NCBI RefSeq assembly: GCF_024704725.1
Contig: NZ_JALIQS010000002.1
Location: forward strand, 992,001 to 1,056,000
Reading direction: 5' to 3'
Origin: Shinella sp. CPCC 101442
GTDB lineage: Bacteria; Pseudomonadota; Alphaproteobacteria; Rhizobiales; Rhizobiaceae
DNA: 64,000 nucleotides
The position numbers were made by a program, and so were the translations under genes. The first letter of the stretch is position 1, and each line of letters starts with the position of its first letter. The notes under the pieces were generated by a model. The model searched no databases, had not been told where the DNA came from, and saw nothing but the letters and a program-made list of their open reading frames with translations. Positions 31,118 to 40,414 of this stretch are shown here, one piece after another.

Positions 31118-31897
31118 TCAGCTGGCGGCAAGAACCTTCAGCGCCTGTGCATGCAGTTCCGGGTCCCCGGCCGCGACGACGCAGCCCTTCCAGTCGAGAT
31201 CGAGCGCACCGCCCTGCCAGTCGGTGACGATGCCGCCTGCGCCCTCGATGATGGCGGTGGGAGCAAAGAGGTCGTAGGCATCGAAGCCGGCATCCACCGC
31301 GAGGTCCGTGCGACCGCGTGCCAGGCAGGCATAGCTGTAGCAGCTGCCGCCGTACTGGGTGAACTGAACCGCATTGTCGAGCCGCGCGAAGGGTGCGCGG
31401 TCGGCTTCGGGCACGAAGCGGGGATTGGAAGACGTCATGTAGGCGTCGGCAAGGGCCGTACCCTTGCGGCAGCGGATCGGTCTGCCGTTATGCCAGGCGC
31501 CTTGGCCGGAAATGCCGGTCAGCCGCTCGGCGGTGGCGGGGAGATCGATGACGCCGATCAAGGGTTTTCCACCGTGCGCCAGCGAAATCAGCGTACCGTA
31601 GACAGGAATGCCGGCCACCCAGGCGGCGGTGCCGTCGATTGGGTCGAGCACCCAGACGAATTCGGCGTCCAGCCGCTCGCTGCCATATTCCTCGCCCATG
31701 ATGCCGTGATCGGGGAAGGCCGCGCGGATGAGTTCGCGCAGCCGGGCCTCCACGGCGCGGTCGGTGGCGGTGACGAAGCTCGCATCCTGCTTCAGGTCGA
31801 CGCGGGGCGCCTCTTCGGCGGCGGCCAGAAGCAGGGCGCGGGAGCTGTCGGCGATTTTTTCGGCGAAGGCGAGGAAGGTTTCGGTGCTATCGGTCAT
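31118..31897 (-). CDS. Inositol monophosphatase family protein, histidinol-phosphatase-like
   Basis: 259 residues from MTDSTETFLAFAEKIADSS. Metal-binding motifs of the IMPase superfamily are present: GEEYGSE, DPIDGTAAWVAG, and a late aspartate in AGFDAYDLFAPTAIIEGAGG. The DPIDGT context with AWVAGIPVYGTLISL suggests the HisN-type histidinol-phosphate phosphatases over inositol enzymes. It follows the ATPase gene of an amino acid importer by 11 bases and is the last gene of that unit, which again hints at a nitrogenous phosphate as substrate. It could also be a general sugar-phosphate or nucleotide phosphatase. Confidence 0.78.
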   Translation of the reverse strand: MTDSTETFLAFAEKIADSSRALLLAAAEEAPRVDLKQDASFVTATDRAVEARLRELIRAAFPDHGIMGEEYGSERLDAEFVWVLDPIDGTAAWVAGIPVYGTLISLAHGGKPLIGVIDLPATAERLTGISGQGAWHNGRPIRCRKGTALADAYMTSSNPRFVPEADRAPFARLDNAVQFTQYGGSCYSYACLARGRTDLAVDAGFDAYDLFAPTAIIEGAGGIVTDWQGGALDLDWKGCVVAAGDPELHAQALKVLAAS

Positions 31898-31908
31898 GAC
31901 TGTTCTTC

Positions 31909-32646
31909 TCAATGGGCAAGAATCTGTCCGAGGAAGGTGCGGGCACGCTCGGACCTGGGGGCTGCGAAGAATTCGGCGGGGGTGGACACTTCGACGATCT
32001 CGCCCTGGTCCATGAAGACGATGCGGTCGGCGACGGAGCGGGCAAAACCCATCTCGTGCGTCACGCAGACCATCGTCATGCCCTCGCGGGCAAGGTCCGT
32101 CATCACGTCGAGCACTTCAGAGATCATTTCCGGGTCGAGCGCCGATGTCGGCTCGTCGAAGAGCATGACCTCCGGGTTCATGCAGAGCGCCCGGGCAATC
32201 GCGACGCGCTGCTGCTGGCCGCCCGAGAGCTGCGAGGGATATTTGTGCGCCTGGTCGGGAATGCGCACGCGGGTCAGATATTTCATGGCGATGGCTTCCG
32301 CCTCTGCCGTCGCCATCTTGCGCACCAGGCGCGGCGCCAGCGTCAGGTTCTCCAGCACGGTCATGTGCGGGAAGAGGTTGAAGCTCTGGAACACCATGCC
32401 AACCTCGCGGCGCACGAGGTCGATCTTCTTCTCGTCGTCGGTCAGCTCCTCGCCAGCAACGACGATACGGCCGCTGTTATGCTCCTCCAGCCGGTTGATG
32501 CAGCGGATCATGGTCGATTTTCCCGAGCCCGAGGGACCGCAGACCACGACCTTCTCGCCCTTGGAGATCGAGAGATTGACATCCTTCAGCGCGTGATAGG
32601 TGCCATAGAACTTGTTCATCTTTTCCAGGACAATGATATCGGCCAT
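31909..32646 (-). CDS. Polar amino acid ABC transporter ATP-binding protein
   Basis: 245 residues from [20 protein letters not shown]. Walker [10 protein letters not shown], signature LSGGQQQ, Walker [14 protein letters not shown]-loop VTHEM, all typical of GlnQ/HisP-type importers. Its ATG overlaps the stop of the preceding permease (TGATG), so translation is coupled. Fourth gene of the operon binding protein, permease, permease, ATPase, phosphatase. Confidence 0.93.
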   Translation of the reverse strand: MADIIVLEKMNKFYGTYHALKDVNLSISKGEKVVVCGPSGSGKSTMIRCINRLEEHNSGRIVVAGEELTDDEKKIDLVRREVGMVFQSFNLFPHMTVLENLTLAPRLVRKMATAEAEAIAMKYLTRVRIPDQAHKYPSQLSGGQQQRVAIARALCMNPEVMLFDEPTSALDPEMISEVLDVMTDLAREGMTMVCVTHEMGFARSVADRIVFMDQGEIVEVSTPAEFFAAPRSERARTFLGQILAH

Positions 32647-33338
32647 CAGGTCTTTCTCACATGGCGGTTCGCATAGGTCTCGATCAGCGTGAAGCCGGTC
32701 TGGATGATCCAGACGAGCACGAGATAGATGATCGTCGCGGCGATGAAGATCTCGTAGGGGGCGAAGGTGTCGGCCACGATGGTGCGGGCGACGCCCGTCA
32801 TTTCCATCAGCGTGACGGTGGAGGCGAGCGCCGTCGACTTCAGCATGGAGACGATCTCGTTGCTGTAGGCGGGAAGCGCCAGCCTGACGGCGAGCGGGGC
32901 GGTGATGCGGGTGGTGCGTTGGAACTTGGAAAGGCCGAGCGCCTTGCCGGCCTCGACAAACCCCTTGTCGACGCCGAGCACGCCGCCACGCAGAATTTCC
33001 GAGACATAGGCGGCCGTGTTGAGCGACAGCGCTATGACAGAGCACCAGTAGGGCTCGCGCAGGATCGGCCAGAGCACACTCTGCCGGATGAACCCGAACT
33101 GCGGCAGCCCGTGATAGATGATGAAGAGCTGGACCAGCAACGGCGTGCCGCGGAAGAAGTAGATATAGGCCTTGGCCGGCCAGACCAGCCAGGACCGGCG
33201 GGAGAGCCGCATCAGGAGAATGCCGACGGCAAGGACCAGACCAAACAAGGTCGAGACGACCAGAAGATTGAGGGTCAGCCCGAGGCCCTGCAGGATTTTC
33301 GGCAGGCTGGAGGCGATCAGCGACAGGTCGAAGCTCAT
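32646..33338 (-). CDS. Polar amino acid ABC transporter permease
   Basis: 230 residues from [16 protein letters not shown]. HisM/ArtM-type membrane subunit with five transmembrane segments and the coupling motif [33 protein letters not shown]. Overlaps the end of the other permease by ATGA and the next ATPase start by one base. The two different permeases should form a heterodimer. Confidence 0.92.
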   Translation of the reverse strand: MSFDLSLIASSLPKILQGLGLTLNLLVVSTLFGLVLAVGILLMRLSRRSWLVWPAKAYIYFFRGTPLLVQLFIIYHGLPQFGFIRQSVLWPILREPYWCSVIALSLNTAAYVSEILRGGVLGVDKGFVEAGKALGLSKFQRTTRITAPLAVRLALPAYSNEIVSMLKSTALASTVTLMEMTGVARTIVADTFAPYEIFIAATIIYLVLVWIIQTGFTLIETYANRHVRKT

Positions 33339-34030
33339 CGGGCACCTCTGAGATGACGGTTCGCACGCGTTTCGAGCCAGCCCACGGCGAAGGTGATCAC
33401 CGTCGTCATCGCCAGATAGATCAGCGCGACGGTCATGTAGAGCAGGAAGGGGCGGTGCAGGAGGGAGTTGGCCATCTTGGCGACGAAGAGGATTTCCTCG
33501 AGGCCGATAATGGAGACGAGCGCCGTATCCTTCATGATGGAGAGCATGTGATTGCCGAAATTCGGCAAAGCAAGCCGCCACATCTGCGGAAGCCGCACAT
33601 AGCGGAAGATCTGGTGGCGCTTCAGGCTGAGCGCCCGCGCCGCCTCGACCTGTCCGCGATCGACGCCGAGAAACGCGCCGCGGAAGGTCTCCGTCATATA
33701 GGCGCCGACGATGAGGCCGATGGCGATGGAGCCTGCCCAGAACGGCGGCAGATCGATGAACTTCACCGAGGGATCGACGAGCTGGACCAGTTGGGTCAGC
33801 GCGATCGCCATGCCGAAATAGAAGAGCAGCAGCACGAGCAGTTCCGGCGCGCCCCGGAACACGATGGTGTAGCCTTGGGCGATGCCGCGCAGGATGCGGC
33901 TTTTGGACAGTTTTGCCGAGGCGCCGAGGAGGCCGCAGACGACCGCGATCACCAGGGACACCGAAAAGACCTGCAACACCGTCATCAGGCCAAAGAAGAA
34001 ATCATCCCACCAGCCGTCGAGGATCGACAT
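33335..34030 (-). CDS. Polar amino acid ABC transporter permease
   Basis: 231 residues starting [20 protein letters not shown]. HisQ/ArtQ-like permease with the motif [33 protein letters not shown]. First permease after the binding-protein gene, separated from it by a perfect hairpin. The opine/octopine-type permeases are the closest in feel, but substrate is set by the binding protein. Confidence 0.92.
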   Translation of the reverse strand: MSILDGWWDDFFFGLMTVLQVFSVSLVIAVVCGLLGASAKLSKSRILRGIAQGYTIVFRGAPELLVLLLFYFGMAIALTQLVQLVDPSVKFIDLPPFWAGSIAIGLIVGAYMTETFRGAFLGVDRGQVEAARALSLKRHQIFRYVRLPQMWRLALPNFGNHMLSIMKDTALVSIIGLEEILFVAKMANSLLHRPFLLYMTVALIYLAMTTVITFAVGWLETRANRHLRGAR

Positions 34031-34059
34031 GCCCTACCTCCATATTCGTCATGCAGATC

Positions 34060-34084
34060 GGGCGTCGCGTCTGACGCGACGCCC
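34060..34084 (-). promoter_or_regulatory. Intercistronic hairpin after the amino acid binding-protein gene
   Basis: A perfect 10-bp stem GGGCGTCGCG / CGCGACGCCC with a 5-base loop, in the 65-base gap between the binding protein stop and the permease start. No T-run. A stabiliser of the binding-protein message or a partial terminator is inferred. Confidence 0.75.
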
Positions 34085-34095
34085 GGAGGTCATGC

Positions 34096-34908
34096 TTACT
34101 GGCCGACGCCCTTCCAGTTTGCCGGCTGGATGGAGAAGGGGAAATATTTCAGGCTGAACTTTTCGAGCGAACCGTCCTTGATCATCTCCTCGAGCGCCTT
34201 GTCGATCTTAGCGAGCAGCGCGTCATTGCCCTTGCGCAGGCCCACACCGACACCCGGACCGAAATATTCGACCTCGTCGATCGGCGGCGAGACGAATTCG
34301 AAGCCGGCACCGTTCTCCTTGCTGAGGAAGTCGAGATAGGCCTTCATGGGGTTGGTGATGGCGATATCGATGCGGCCGTTCTGCAGGTCGAGCAGCATGG
34401 GCTGGGCGCCGTCATAGAGCGCGATTTCCGCACCCGGCAGCTTGGCCTCCACCCACTTCGCATAGGTCGAGGCGCGCTCCACGCCGAAGCGCAAGCCGTT
34501 GAAGGCATCCGGGATCGGCTTGCCGGCATCGTCGAACAGTTTCAGCGCGGCGTCCTTCGAACCGAGGATGCGGCCGAGCGAGACGCGATAGGGAACCGAG
34601 AAATCGATCTTCTGCTTGCGCTCCTCGGTGATCGACATGGAGGCGACGATGAGGTCGAACTTGCTGGCGAGCAGCGCCGGGATCATGCCGTCCCATTCCT
34701 GGCAGACATAATCGAGTTCCACGCCGATGCGCTCGGCGATGCCCTTGGCGACGTCGACGTCGTAGCCCGCCATCTCGCCTTCGGGCGTGCGGTAGTTGAA
34801 GGGCGCATAGGTGCATTCCATACCCACACGCAGCGTTTCGGCTTTTGCGGGCAAGGCAGCCGCCAGGCTGACGATTGCGGCAGACAGCAGACCGGTCATG
34901 AATTTCAT
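34096..34908 (-). CDS. Polar amino acid ABC transporter substrate-binding protein
   Basis: 270 residues. Signal peptide (1-23, ALPAKAE), then TLRVGMECTYAPFNYRTPEGEMAGYDVDVAKGIAERIG, the usual start of family 3 solute-binding proteins, with FDLIVASMSITEERKQKIDFSVPY and the ligand arginine segment. Binds an amino acid or opine in the periplasm. The upstream gap to a divergent aminotransferase holds repeated motifs, so importer and aminotransferase are probably controlled together and act on the same amino acid. Confidence 0.9.
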   Translation of the reverse strand: MKFMTGLLSAAIVSLAAALPAKAETLRVGMECTYAPFNYRTPEGEMAGYDVDVAKGIAERIGVELDYVCQEWDGMIPALLASKFDLIVASMSITEERKQKIDFSVPYRVSLGRILGSKDAALKLFDDAGKPIPDAFNGLRFGVERASTYAKWVEAKLPGAEIALYDGAQPMLLDLQNGRIDIAITNPMKAYLDFLSKENGAGFEFVSPPIDEVEYFGPGVGVGLRKGNDALLAKIDKALEEMIKDGSLEKFSLKYFPFSIQPANWKGVGQ

Positions 34909-34996
34909 GGCATTCCCCTTCTTTGTTTGGTCAGTCTTGCGACGGTCCTCACTCCGCCGATGGGCAACGATGCGCCGCCGGGAGGGGGGAGGAAAT

Positions 34997-35079
34997 CCAC
35001 CTAGGGGATGATGCCCGTCACCTCAGGGATGAGGCTTCCCATCAACCTCGGGGTGGATGGAATGTGACATCAGGTTGAT
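34997..35079. repeat. Triple direct repeat and inverted repeat in a divergent promoter region
   Basis: Three related units, CCACCTAGGGGATGATG (34997), TCACCTCAGGGATGAGG (35018) and TCAACCTCGGGGTGGATGG (35042), are spaced 21 and 24 bases apart, about two helical turns. The middle one is itself a palindrome CCTCA-GGGA-TGAGG. An inverted repeat ATCAACCT (35041-35048) / AGGTTGAT (35072-35079) overlaps the last. Likely operator array between the importer operon and the aminotransferase; the LuxR-type regulator at 36264 is the nearest candidate. Confidence 0.6.
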
Positions 35080-35114
35080 CTAGCCCTTTGTCATGCAGGC
35101 CAGAGGAGAGCCCC

Positions 35115-36227
35115 ATGAAATATGTCCGCATGCCCATCGAGCTGGAATCGCCCGAACAGCTCGGTTACGACACGATCCGCTACAATCTCTCGGAGAGCTC
35201 GGTGGCCGACCGCCGGCTCGGCGAACTGAACCTCAAGCTGGACGATATCCTGCTGTGCTACGGCGACCATCGCGGTGCGCCGGATTTGCGGGGCCTCATC
35301 GCCGGCACGGGTGAAAGCCTTGCGGCCGATGACGTGCTGGTCACGGCGGGTGCAGCGGGCGCGCTCTTCATCATCGCGACGTCGATGCTGAACGCCGGCG
35401 ACCATATCGTGGTGGTGCGGCCGAACTATGCGACGAACCTGGAAACGCCGCGCACCATCGGCGCCGACATGAGCATCGTCGATCTCACCTTTGAGACCGG
35501 CTACCGGCTCGACCTCCAGGCGATCGAAGCGGCGATCCGGCCGGAAACGAAATATGTCTCGGTCACCTATCCGCACAACCCGACCGGCGTGATGATTTCC
35601 GAGAGCGAGCTGAAGGCGCTGGTCGCCCTCATCGAGCGCAAGGGCACACGCCTGCTCTTCGACGAGACCTATCGCGAGATGACCTCGGGCACGATGCTGC
35701 CGGTCGCCGCCAGCCTGTCCGACCGGGTGATCAGCGTCTCCTCGCTCTCCAAGACCTACGGCATTCCCGGCATCCGTATCGGCTGGCTGATCACGCGCGA
35801 TACGGCGCTGATGGAAACCTTCCTCGCCGCGCGCGAACAGATCGGCATTTCCGGCAGCACGGTGGATGAATACATCGCCTATGTCGCGCTCAGCCAGCGT
35901 GACGCATGGCTTGCCTTCAACAATGCCCGCATCGCCAGCGCCTTCGCCATCGTGAAGGACTGGATCGCCTCCGAACCGCTCGTCGAGTGGATCGAACCGT
36001 CGGGCGGCTGCGTCTGTTTCCCACGCATCGTGCCCTCGGCGAATGTCGATCTCGCCGGCTTCCACGAGAGCCTCTACAGCCGCCACCAGGCCTATGTCGG
36101 CCGCGGCAGCTGGTTCGAGCAGGACGACCGCCACTTCCGCGTCGGCTATGCCTGGCCGACCGAGGACGAACTGCGCAAGGGCCTCGCGGCCATCTCGGCC
36201 GCCATCCGCGAGAATCTCAAGGGTTGA
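35115..36227 (+). CDS. Class I/II PLP-dependent aminotransferase
   Basis: 370 residues from MKYVRMPIELESPEQLGYD behind GAGGAGAG. Fold-type I aminotransferase: VTAGAAGALFIIATSMLNAGD, the NPTG loop in YPHNPTGVMISE, the aspartate/tyrosine of LLFDETYREM, the PLP lysine in SVSSLSKTYGIPGIRIGW and the carboxylate-binding arginine in FRVGYAWP. The subgroup is close to capreomycidine-synthase-like or aspartate-type enzymes, so an amino acid is the substrate. It is divergent from an amino acid importer. A terminator with T-run follows. Confidence 0.88.
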   Translation: MKYVRMPIELESPEQLGYDTIRYNLSESSVADRRLGELNLKLDDILLCYGDHRGAPDLRGLIAGTGESLAADDVLVTAGAAGALFIIATSMLNAGDHIVVVRPNYATNLETPRTIGADMSIVDLTFETGYRLDLQAIEAAIRPETKYVSVTYPHNPTGVMISESELKALVALIERKGTRLLFDETYREMTSGTMLPVAASLSDRVISVSSLSKTYGIPGIRIGWLITRDTALMETFLAAREQIGISGSTVDEYIAYVALSQRDAWLAFNNARIASAFAIVKDWIASEPLVEWIEPSGGCVCFPRIVPSANVDLAGFHESLYSRHQAYVGRGSWFEQDDRHFRVGYAWPTEDELRKGLAAISAAIRENLKG

Positions 36228-36236
36228 AGAACAGGA

Positions 36237-36261
36237 GGGGCGAACCGGGTTCGCCCCTTTT
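36237..36261 (+). terminator. Intrinsic terminator after the aminotransferase
   Basis: A 9-bp stem GGGGCGAAC / GTTCGCCCC with a 3-base loop followed by TTTTCC on the plus strand. It lies between the convergent aminotransferase and LuxR genes and could serve both. Confidence 0.85.
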
Positions 36262-36263
36262 CC

Positions 36264-37082
36264 TCAGAGATTGAGGCTGCGCAGGAACATCGAAAACAGC
36301 TCCTGCTGCGTGGAGAGATTGAGCTTGGCGTAAAGCTTCTGGCGATGCGTCTTCACCGTCGCGATCGAAATGCCCAGGTGATAGCTGATCGATTCACTGG
36401 AATGGCCCTTGAGGATCAGAAGCGCCACTTCCCGCTCCCGCGGACTCAACAGATCCCGTCCGAAATCACTGAAGAGATCGTCGATCGGACGCGCCTGCGG
36501 AAGGCTGTCGCTGCGCGAAAGATGCGTCCAGAGCCGGCGGAAAATGGCCGCGATCAGCGGATGCGCCTCGCGCAGCCGTGCTACGGACGCCGCGTCGAAG
36601 CCGCCCTCGCTGCGGATGCGCGACAGGCTGATTTCCGCCATTTCGCCACTGGGCAGCTCGATGGCGATCAGAAGCTCCTCCATGCCCTCGGGCCAGCCAT
36701 GGGTGCGATAGCCGAGTTCCTCGTCCTCATGGCGACGGATGTCGAGACCGCGATAGAGATCGGAGCCGAGATAGTCGTCAGGCGCGAGGTCGCGCATCAG
36801 GTAGATGCCGGCCGGCAGGCCGGCGAGATAGGCGTTGTAGAAAGGGTTGAGCAGGTAGGTGCCGGCGATGAACAGCTGGACCGCCCGCTTGGCCTTGGGG
36901 CCGGAAAACGTGTCGAAGACGTAGCTCGGCCCGCCGTTCTTGCGATGCACGACCGACAGCGCCAGATGGAACCGCGCCACCGAACCGATGGCCGCCAGCA
37001 GCGCCGCAACGCTATCGGGCTGATCGTAGCGGTCGAGGGCGTGAGCGAAAGGCTCTATCCAGCTGGCGGCGGTGTCCGTCAT
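36264..37082 (-). CDS. LuxR-family transcriptional regulator (orphan)
   Basis: 272 residues. The C-terminal GerE-type HTH is clear: LLSPREREVALLILKGHSSESISYHLGISIATVKTHRQKLYAKL. The N-terminal ~190 residues are a sensor region without the conserved W-Y-D-P-W-G set of acyl-homoserine-lactone receptors, so quorum sensing is unlikely. No autoinducer synthase is near. It follows the class V aminotransferase-fold gene on the same strand at 61 bases and ends at the terminator of the class I aminotransferase. Probably it controls the amino acid importer and aminotransferase genes around it. Confidence 0.85.
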   Translation of the reverse strand: MTDTAASWIEPFAHALDRYDQPDSVAALLAAIGSVARFHLALSVVHRKNGGPSYVFDTFSGPKAKRAVQLFIAGTYLLNPFYNAYLAGLPAGIYLMRDLAPDDYLGSDLYRGLDIRRHEDEELGYRTHGWPEGMEELLIAIELPSGEMAEISLSRIRSEGGFDAASVARLREAHPLIAAIFRRLWTHLSRSDSLPQARPIDDLFSDFGRDLLSPREREVALLILKGHSSESISYHLGISIATVKTHRQKLYAKLNLSTQQELFSMFLRSLNL

Positions 37083-37143
37083 GGGTTCATCTGCAAGATT
37101 CCGGAAGAAAAACGGCTACTTATACCCTTTATGACAGCCGATC

Positions 37144-38379
37144 TCATGCGACAAGCTTGTTGATTGCCGCAAGCGTGCGCTCGATTTCGTCAGCGGAATT
37201 GTAGTGGGCGATACCGATCCGCACCACGCCCTCATCCTCGGAAAGGCCGAGATGGCGGGCCGGTTCGAGCGCATAGTTATGGCCGGACCAGACATTGATA
37301 TCCTCCGCCGCCAGCACTTCGGCAAAACGATGGGTCGAGATGCGGTCATGCGTGAACGAGATCGTCGGCACGCGGTGGGCGAAGAGATTGGGATTGGCGA
37401 TGCCGATCAGCCGCACACCCGCAATCGACGTCAGCCCGCCGATCAGCCGGCGGGTCAGGCCCGCCTCATAGGCATCGAAAGCCTGATAGGCGCCGGCCAT
37501 TTTCTCGCGGCGCGTGCCGGTGCTGCCGGTCGCTTCGCCGGCGGAAGCGAGATAGTCGATCGTCGCGGTGAGGCCGGCGAGAAGCTCGGTCTGCGGCGTG
37601 CCGGTGCAGAAACGATCCGGAATGTCATCGCTCTGGCAGCGCACGCGATGCGGCGGCAGCGCGCGCAGAAGGTCTCCGCGACCCCAGAGCACGCCGAGAT
37701 GCGGCCCAAAGAACTTGTAGGACGAGCAGACGAGGAAATCGCAGCCGATCGCCTGCACGTCCGGCAGGCGGTGCGGGGCGAGCTGCACCGCGTCGATCCA
37801 GACGAGCGCGCCGGCATCGCGCGCCAGTGCCGACAGCATGGCGACGTCGTTGATGCTGCCGGTCATGTTCGAGGCATAGTTGAGGGCAAGGAATTTCGTG
37901 CGCGGCGTGAGAAGGGCTGCAAGGTCTTCCGGCTCGATGCGCCAGCTCTCCTTGTTGAACGGCAGCCACTTCACGACGAGCCCGTAGGCCTCGGCCATGG
38001 CAAGCCAGGGCGAGACGTTGCCCTCATGGTCCATGCGCGTGACGATGATCTCGTCGCCCGGCGAAAGGGTGCTGCCGATGACACGCCCCATCTGGAAGGC
38101 GAGCGTCGTCATGTTCGGGCCGATCACCATTTCCTGCCAGGAGGCGGCGTTGACGAACTCCGCCGCCGCATCATGCGCCGCGCGCCAGGTGGCGTCCGCG
38201 CGCTGCGAAGCGGCAAAGCGCCCGCCGAGATTGGACGAGGCCGTCGCCATTGCCCCGGCCACGGCATCGATGACCATTTTCGGCACGAGCGTTCCAGCGG
38301 GATTGTCGAGATAAGCGGTGCGCGAATTCTCCAGGGCGGGGAAGGAAGCGCGGATCAGGTCGATCGGATAGGCGGTCAT
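37144..38379 (-). CDS. Cysteine desulfurase-like class V aminotransferase-fold protein
   Basis: 411 residues starting MTAYPIDLIRASFPALENSR, with AYLDNPAGTLVPKMVIDA. PLP-binding histidine/aspartate in WIDAVQLAPH, PLP lysine in CSSYKFFGPHLGVLWG and the C-terminal arginine in VVRIGIAHYNSADEIE. Sequence style fits the VC1184 subfamily of cysteine desulfurase-like proteins, whose reaction is not established; the catalytic cysteine loop of true IscS/SufS was not recognised. Cotranscribed with the LuxR gene downstream. A palindromic CTCCTAGGAGATGAGG similar to the repeats at 35 kb lies ~65 bases upstream. Confidence 0.78.
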   Translation of the reverse strand: MTAYPIDLIRASFPALENSRTAYLDNPAGTLVPKMVIDAVAGAMATASSNLGGRFAASQRADATWRAAHDAAAEFVNAASWQEMVIGPNMTTLAFQMGRVIGSTLSPGDEIIVTRMDHEGNVSPWLAMAEAYGLVVKWLPFNKESWRIEPEDLAALLTPRTKFLALNYASNMTGSINDVAMLSALARDAGALVWIDAVQLAPHRLPDVQAIGCDFLVCSSYKFFGPHLGVLWGRGDLLRALPPHRVRCQSDDIPDRFCTGTPQTELLAGLTATIDYLASAGEATGSTGTRREKMAGAYQAFDAYEAGLTRRLIGGLTSIAGVRLIGIANPNLFAHRVPTISFTHDRISTHRFAEVLAAEDINVWSGHNYALEPARHLGLSEDEGVVRIGIAHYNSADEIERTLAAINKLVA

Positions 38380-38448
38380 GGCGGCACCCTTTTGCAGAAC
38401 GCTGTTGTCGTCCCTGTGTGCCGCGTTCCGCCCTCCGTCGCTATCCTC

Positions 38449-40407
38449 CTAGGAGATGAGGCCGGCGGCAAACATCGGCCCGCCCTTGTGTGCGGGAAAA
38501 CCGTAACCGTTGATCATCACCAGATCGATATCGCTTGAGCGCGCGGCAATGCCCTCCGAAAGCAGCGCCCTGCCCTCGTCGACCATCGCCTTGAGCAGCC
38601 GCTCCATGATCGCGTCCGTGGTGAAGGTGTGCGGCACGATGCCTTTTGCCGCCCGCGCCGCTTCGATCACGGCGGTGACGGCAGGATCGACGGTCTTCTC
38701 GCCGTTCGGATAGGCATACCAGCCGCGCCCGGTCTTGCGGCCAAGACGGCCCGCCTCGCAGAGCCTGTCGGCGATCTCGACATAGCGCTCGGCGGGATCG
38801 CGGGTCGCGGCCTGCCGCTTGCGGCGCGCCCAGGCGATATCGAGCCCGGCCATGTCGCTGACGGCGAAAAAGCCCATCGGGAAACCATAGGCCTCCATCG
38901 CCGCATCGATCTCCTGCGGCAGGGCGCCGTCCTCCACCATGAATTCCGCCTCGCGGCGATAGGCGGAGAAAATGCGGTTGCCGACGAACCCTTCCGTGAC
39001 GCCGCAGACGATCGGAAGCTTGCCGAGACGCTTGACGAAGGCAAGCGCGCTCGCCAGCACGTCCGGCGCGGTTTGCGCGCAATCGACGACCTCGACGAGG
39101 CGCATGACGTTGGCGGGTGAAAAGAAATGCAGGCCGACCACGCGGGACGGGTCGGCGGTCACTGCCGCGATCGCGTCTGGGTCGAGATAGCTCGTATTGG
39201 TCGCCAGAATGGCATGCGGTGCAACGATGCCGTCGAGCCTGCGAAACAGCTCCGTCTTGACCGTGAAGTCATCGAAGACGGCCTCGACGACAAGATCGGC
39301 CGTTGCAAGACCCGTGGCCTCGGCGGTCGTATGCAGGCGTGCGAGACAGGCGTCGCGGCCTTCCACGGTCAGGCGCTTGGACTGGACGGCCTTGTCGAGG
39401 AGGCCGGCGATACGGGCATGGCCGCTCTCGGCGGCTTCTGTCGTCTGTTCCAGCGCGACCACGCGGTAACCGCTGGTCAGCGCGGAGACCGCGATACCGG
39501 ACCCCATCAGTCCCGTGCCGACCACGCCAATGGTTTCGATGCGCCGCGGTTGCACATCATCGAGCGTATCGACCTTGCCGGCGGCGCGCTCGGCAAAAAA
39601 GACGTGCCGGAGCGCGGCGGATTCCCTGGAATCGCGAAGGCGCAGGAAAGTGGCGCGCTCCTCCGCCAACCCCTGTTCGAGATCGAGCAGCCCCGCGGCC
39701 TTGACGAGGCGGATGGCCTCGACTGGCGCGGCCTGGCCGCGGCTCTTGGCGACGATCTTAGCCTCGGCTGCGCTGACGGCGGCATCGTCGGTCCCGGGAA
39801 TGGCGATTGCGCCCGTCCGGCGAAGCGGCTGCACGGCCACTTCCCGCGCGACGTTGGCGGCCATGGCCAGGGGATCGGTAGCGACGGCATCGGCGAGGCC
39901 CAGCGCAACGGCTTCGGCAACCTTGACCGCGCGTCCCGTGCCGATGAGGTCGATGGCCGCAACCATGCCGATCAGGCGTGGCAGGCGCTGGGTGCCGCCG
40001 GCACCGGGAACGAGGCCAAGCTTCACCTCCGGCAGGCCGAAGGAAGCGCCTTCCCCGGCAATACGGCCGTGACAGGCCAAAACCACCTCGCAGCCACCCC
40101 CCAGTGCCGCACCGGCAACGGCGCAGATGACGGGCTTTTCAGAGGCCTCGATGCGCTCGATCACCTCCGGCAGAAGCGGTTCGACCGGCGGCTTGCCGAA
40201 TTCCCTGATGTCCGCCCCGCCGATGAAGGTTCGGCCCGCGCCCGTTATGACGAGCCCGACAATATCGGATGCGTCGGCGGCATGGTCCAACGCCGCGATC
40301 AGACCGGATCGAACGTGCGCCGAAAGCGCATTGACGGGCGGATTGTCGATGGTGACGACGAGCACGCCGTCTTCCATATGGGCCGAAACGCTCTCGGAAA
40401 ATCGCAT
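38449..40407 (-). CDS. FadB/FadJ-like 3-hydroxyacyl-CoA dehydrogenase / enoyl-CoA hydratase
   Basis: 652 residues from MRFSESVSAHMEDGVLVVTI. Residues ~1-190 form a crotonase domain (NPPVNALS, FIGGADIREF, ALGGGCEVVLACHGRI). Residues ~290-650 form the dehydrogenase with the NAD site IGVVGTGLMGSGIAVSALTSGY, the catalytic His in VVGLHFFSPANVMRLVEVV and the C-terminal repeat. It hydrates enoyl-CoA and oxidises the 3-hydroxyacyl-CoA. Last gene of the minus-strand operon starting with the 2-aminobenzoyl-CoA monooxygenase/reductase, where it would finish ring-derived C7 acyl-CoA degradation. The hydratase glutamates should be checked. Confidence 0.88.
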   Translation of the reverse strand: MRFSESVSAHMEDGVLVVTIDNPPVNALSAHVRSGLIAALDHAADASDIVGLVITGAGRTFIGGADIREFGKPPVEPLLPEVIERIEASEKPVICAVAGAALGGGCEVVLACHGRIAGEGASFGLPEVKLGLVPGAGGTQRLPRLIGMVAAIDLIGTGRAVKVAEAVALGLADAVATDPLAMAANVAREVAVQPLRRTGAIAIPGTDDAAVSAAEAKIVAKSRGQAAPVEAIRLVKAAGLLDLEQGLAEERATFLRLRDSRESAALRHVFFAERAAGKVDTLDDVQPRRIETIGVVGTGLMGSGIAVSALTSGYRVVALEQTTEAAESGHARIAGLLDKAVQSKRLTVEGRDACLARLHTTAEATGLATADLVVEAVFDDFTVKTELFRRLDGIVAPHAILATNTSYLDPDAIAAVTADPSRVVGLHFFSPANVMRLVEVVDCAQTAPDVLASALAFVKRLGKLPIVCGVTEGFVGNRIFSAYRREAEFMVEDGALPQEIDAAMEAYGFPMGFFAVSDMAGLDIAWARRKRQAATRDPAERYVEIADRLCEAGRLGRKTGRGWYAYPNGEKTVDPAVTAVIEAARAAKGIVPHTFTTDAIMERLLKAMVDEGRALLSEGIAARSSDIDLVMINGYGFPAHKGGPMFAAGLIS

Positions 40408-40414
40408 CTTGCGC

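Noticed and set aside
36264-37082. Quorum-sensing receptor reading of the LuxR-type gene
   Set aside because: The conserved acyl-homoserine-lactone pocket residues are not seen and there is no synthase gene nearby.
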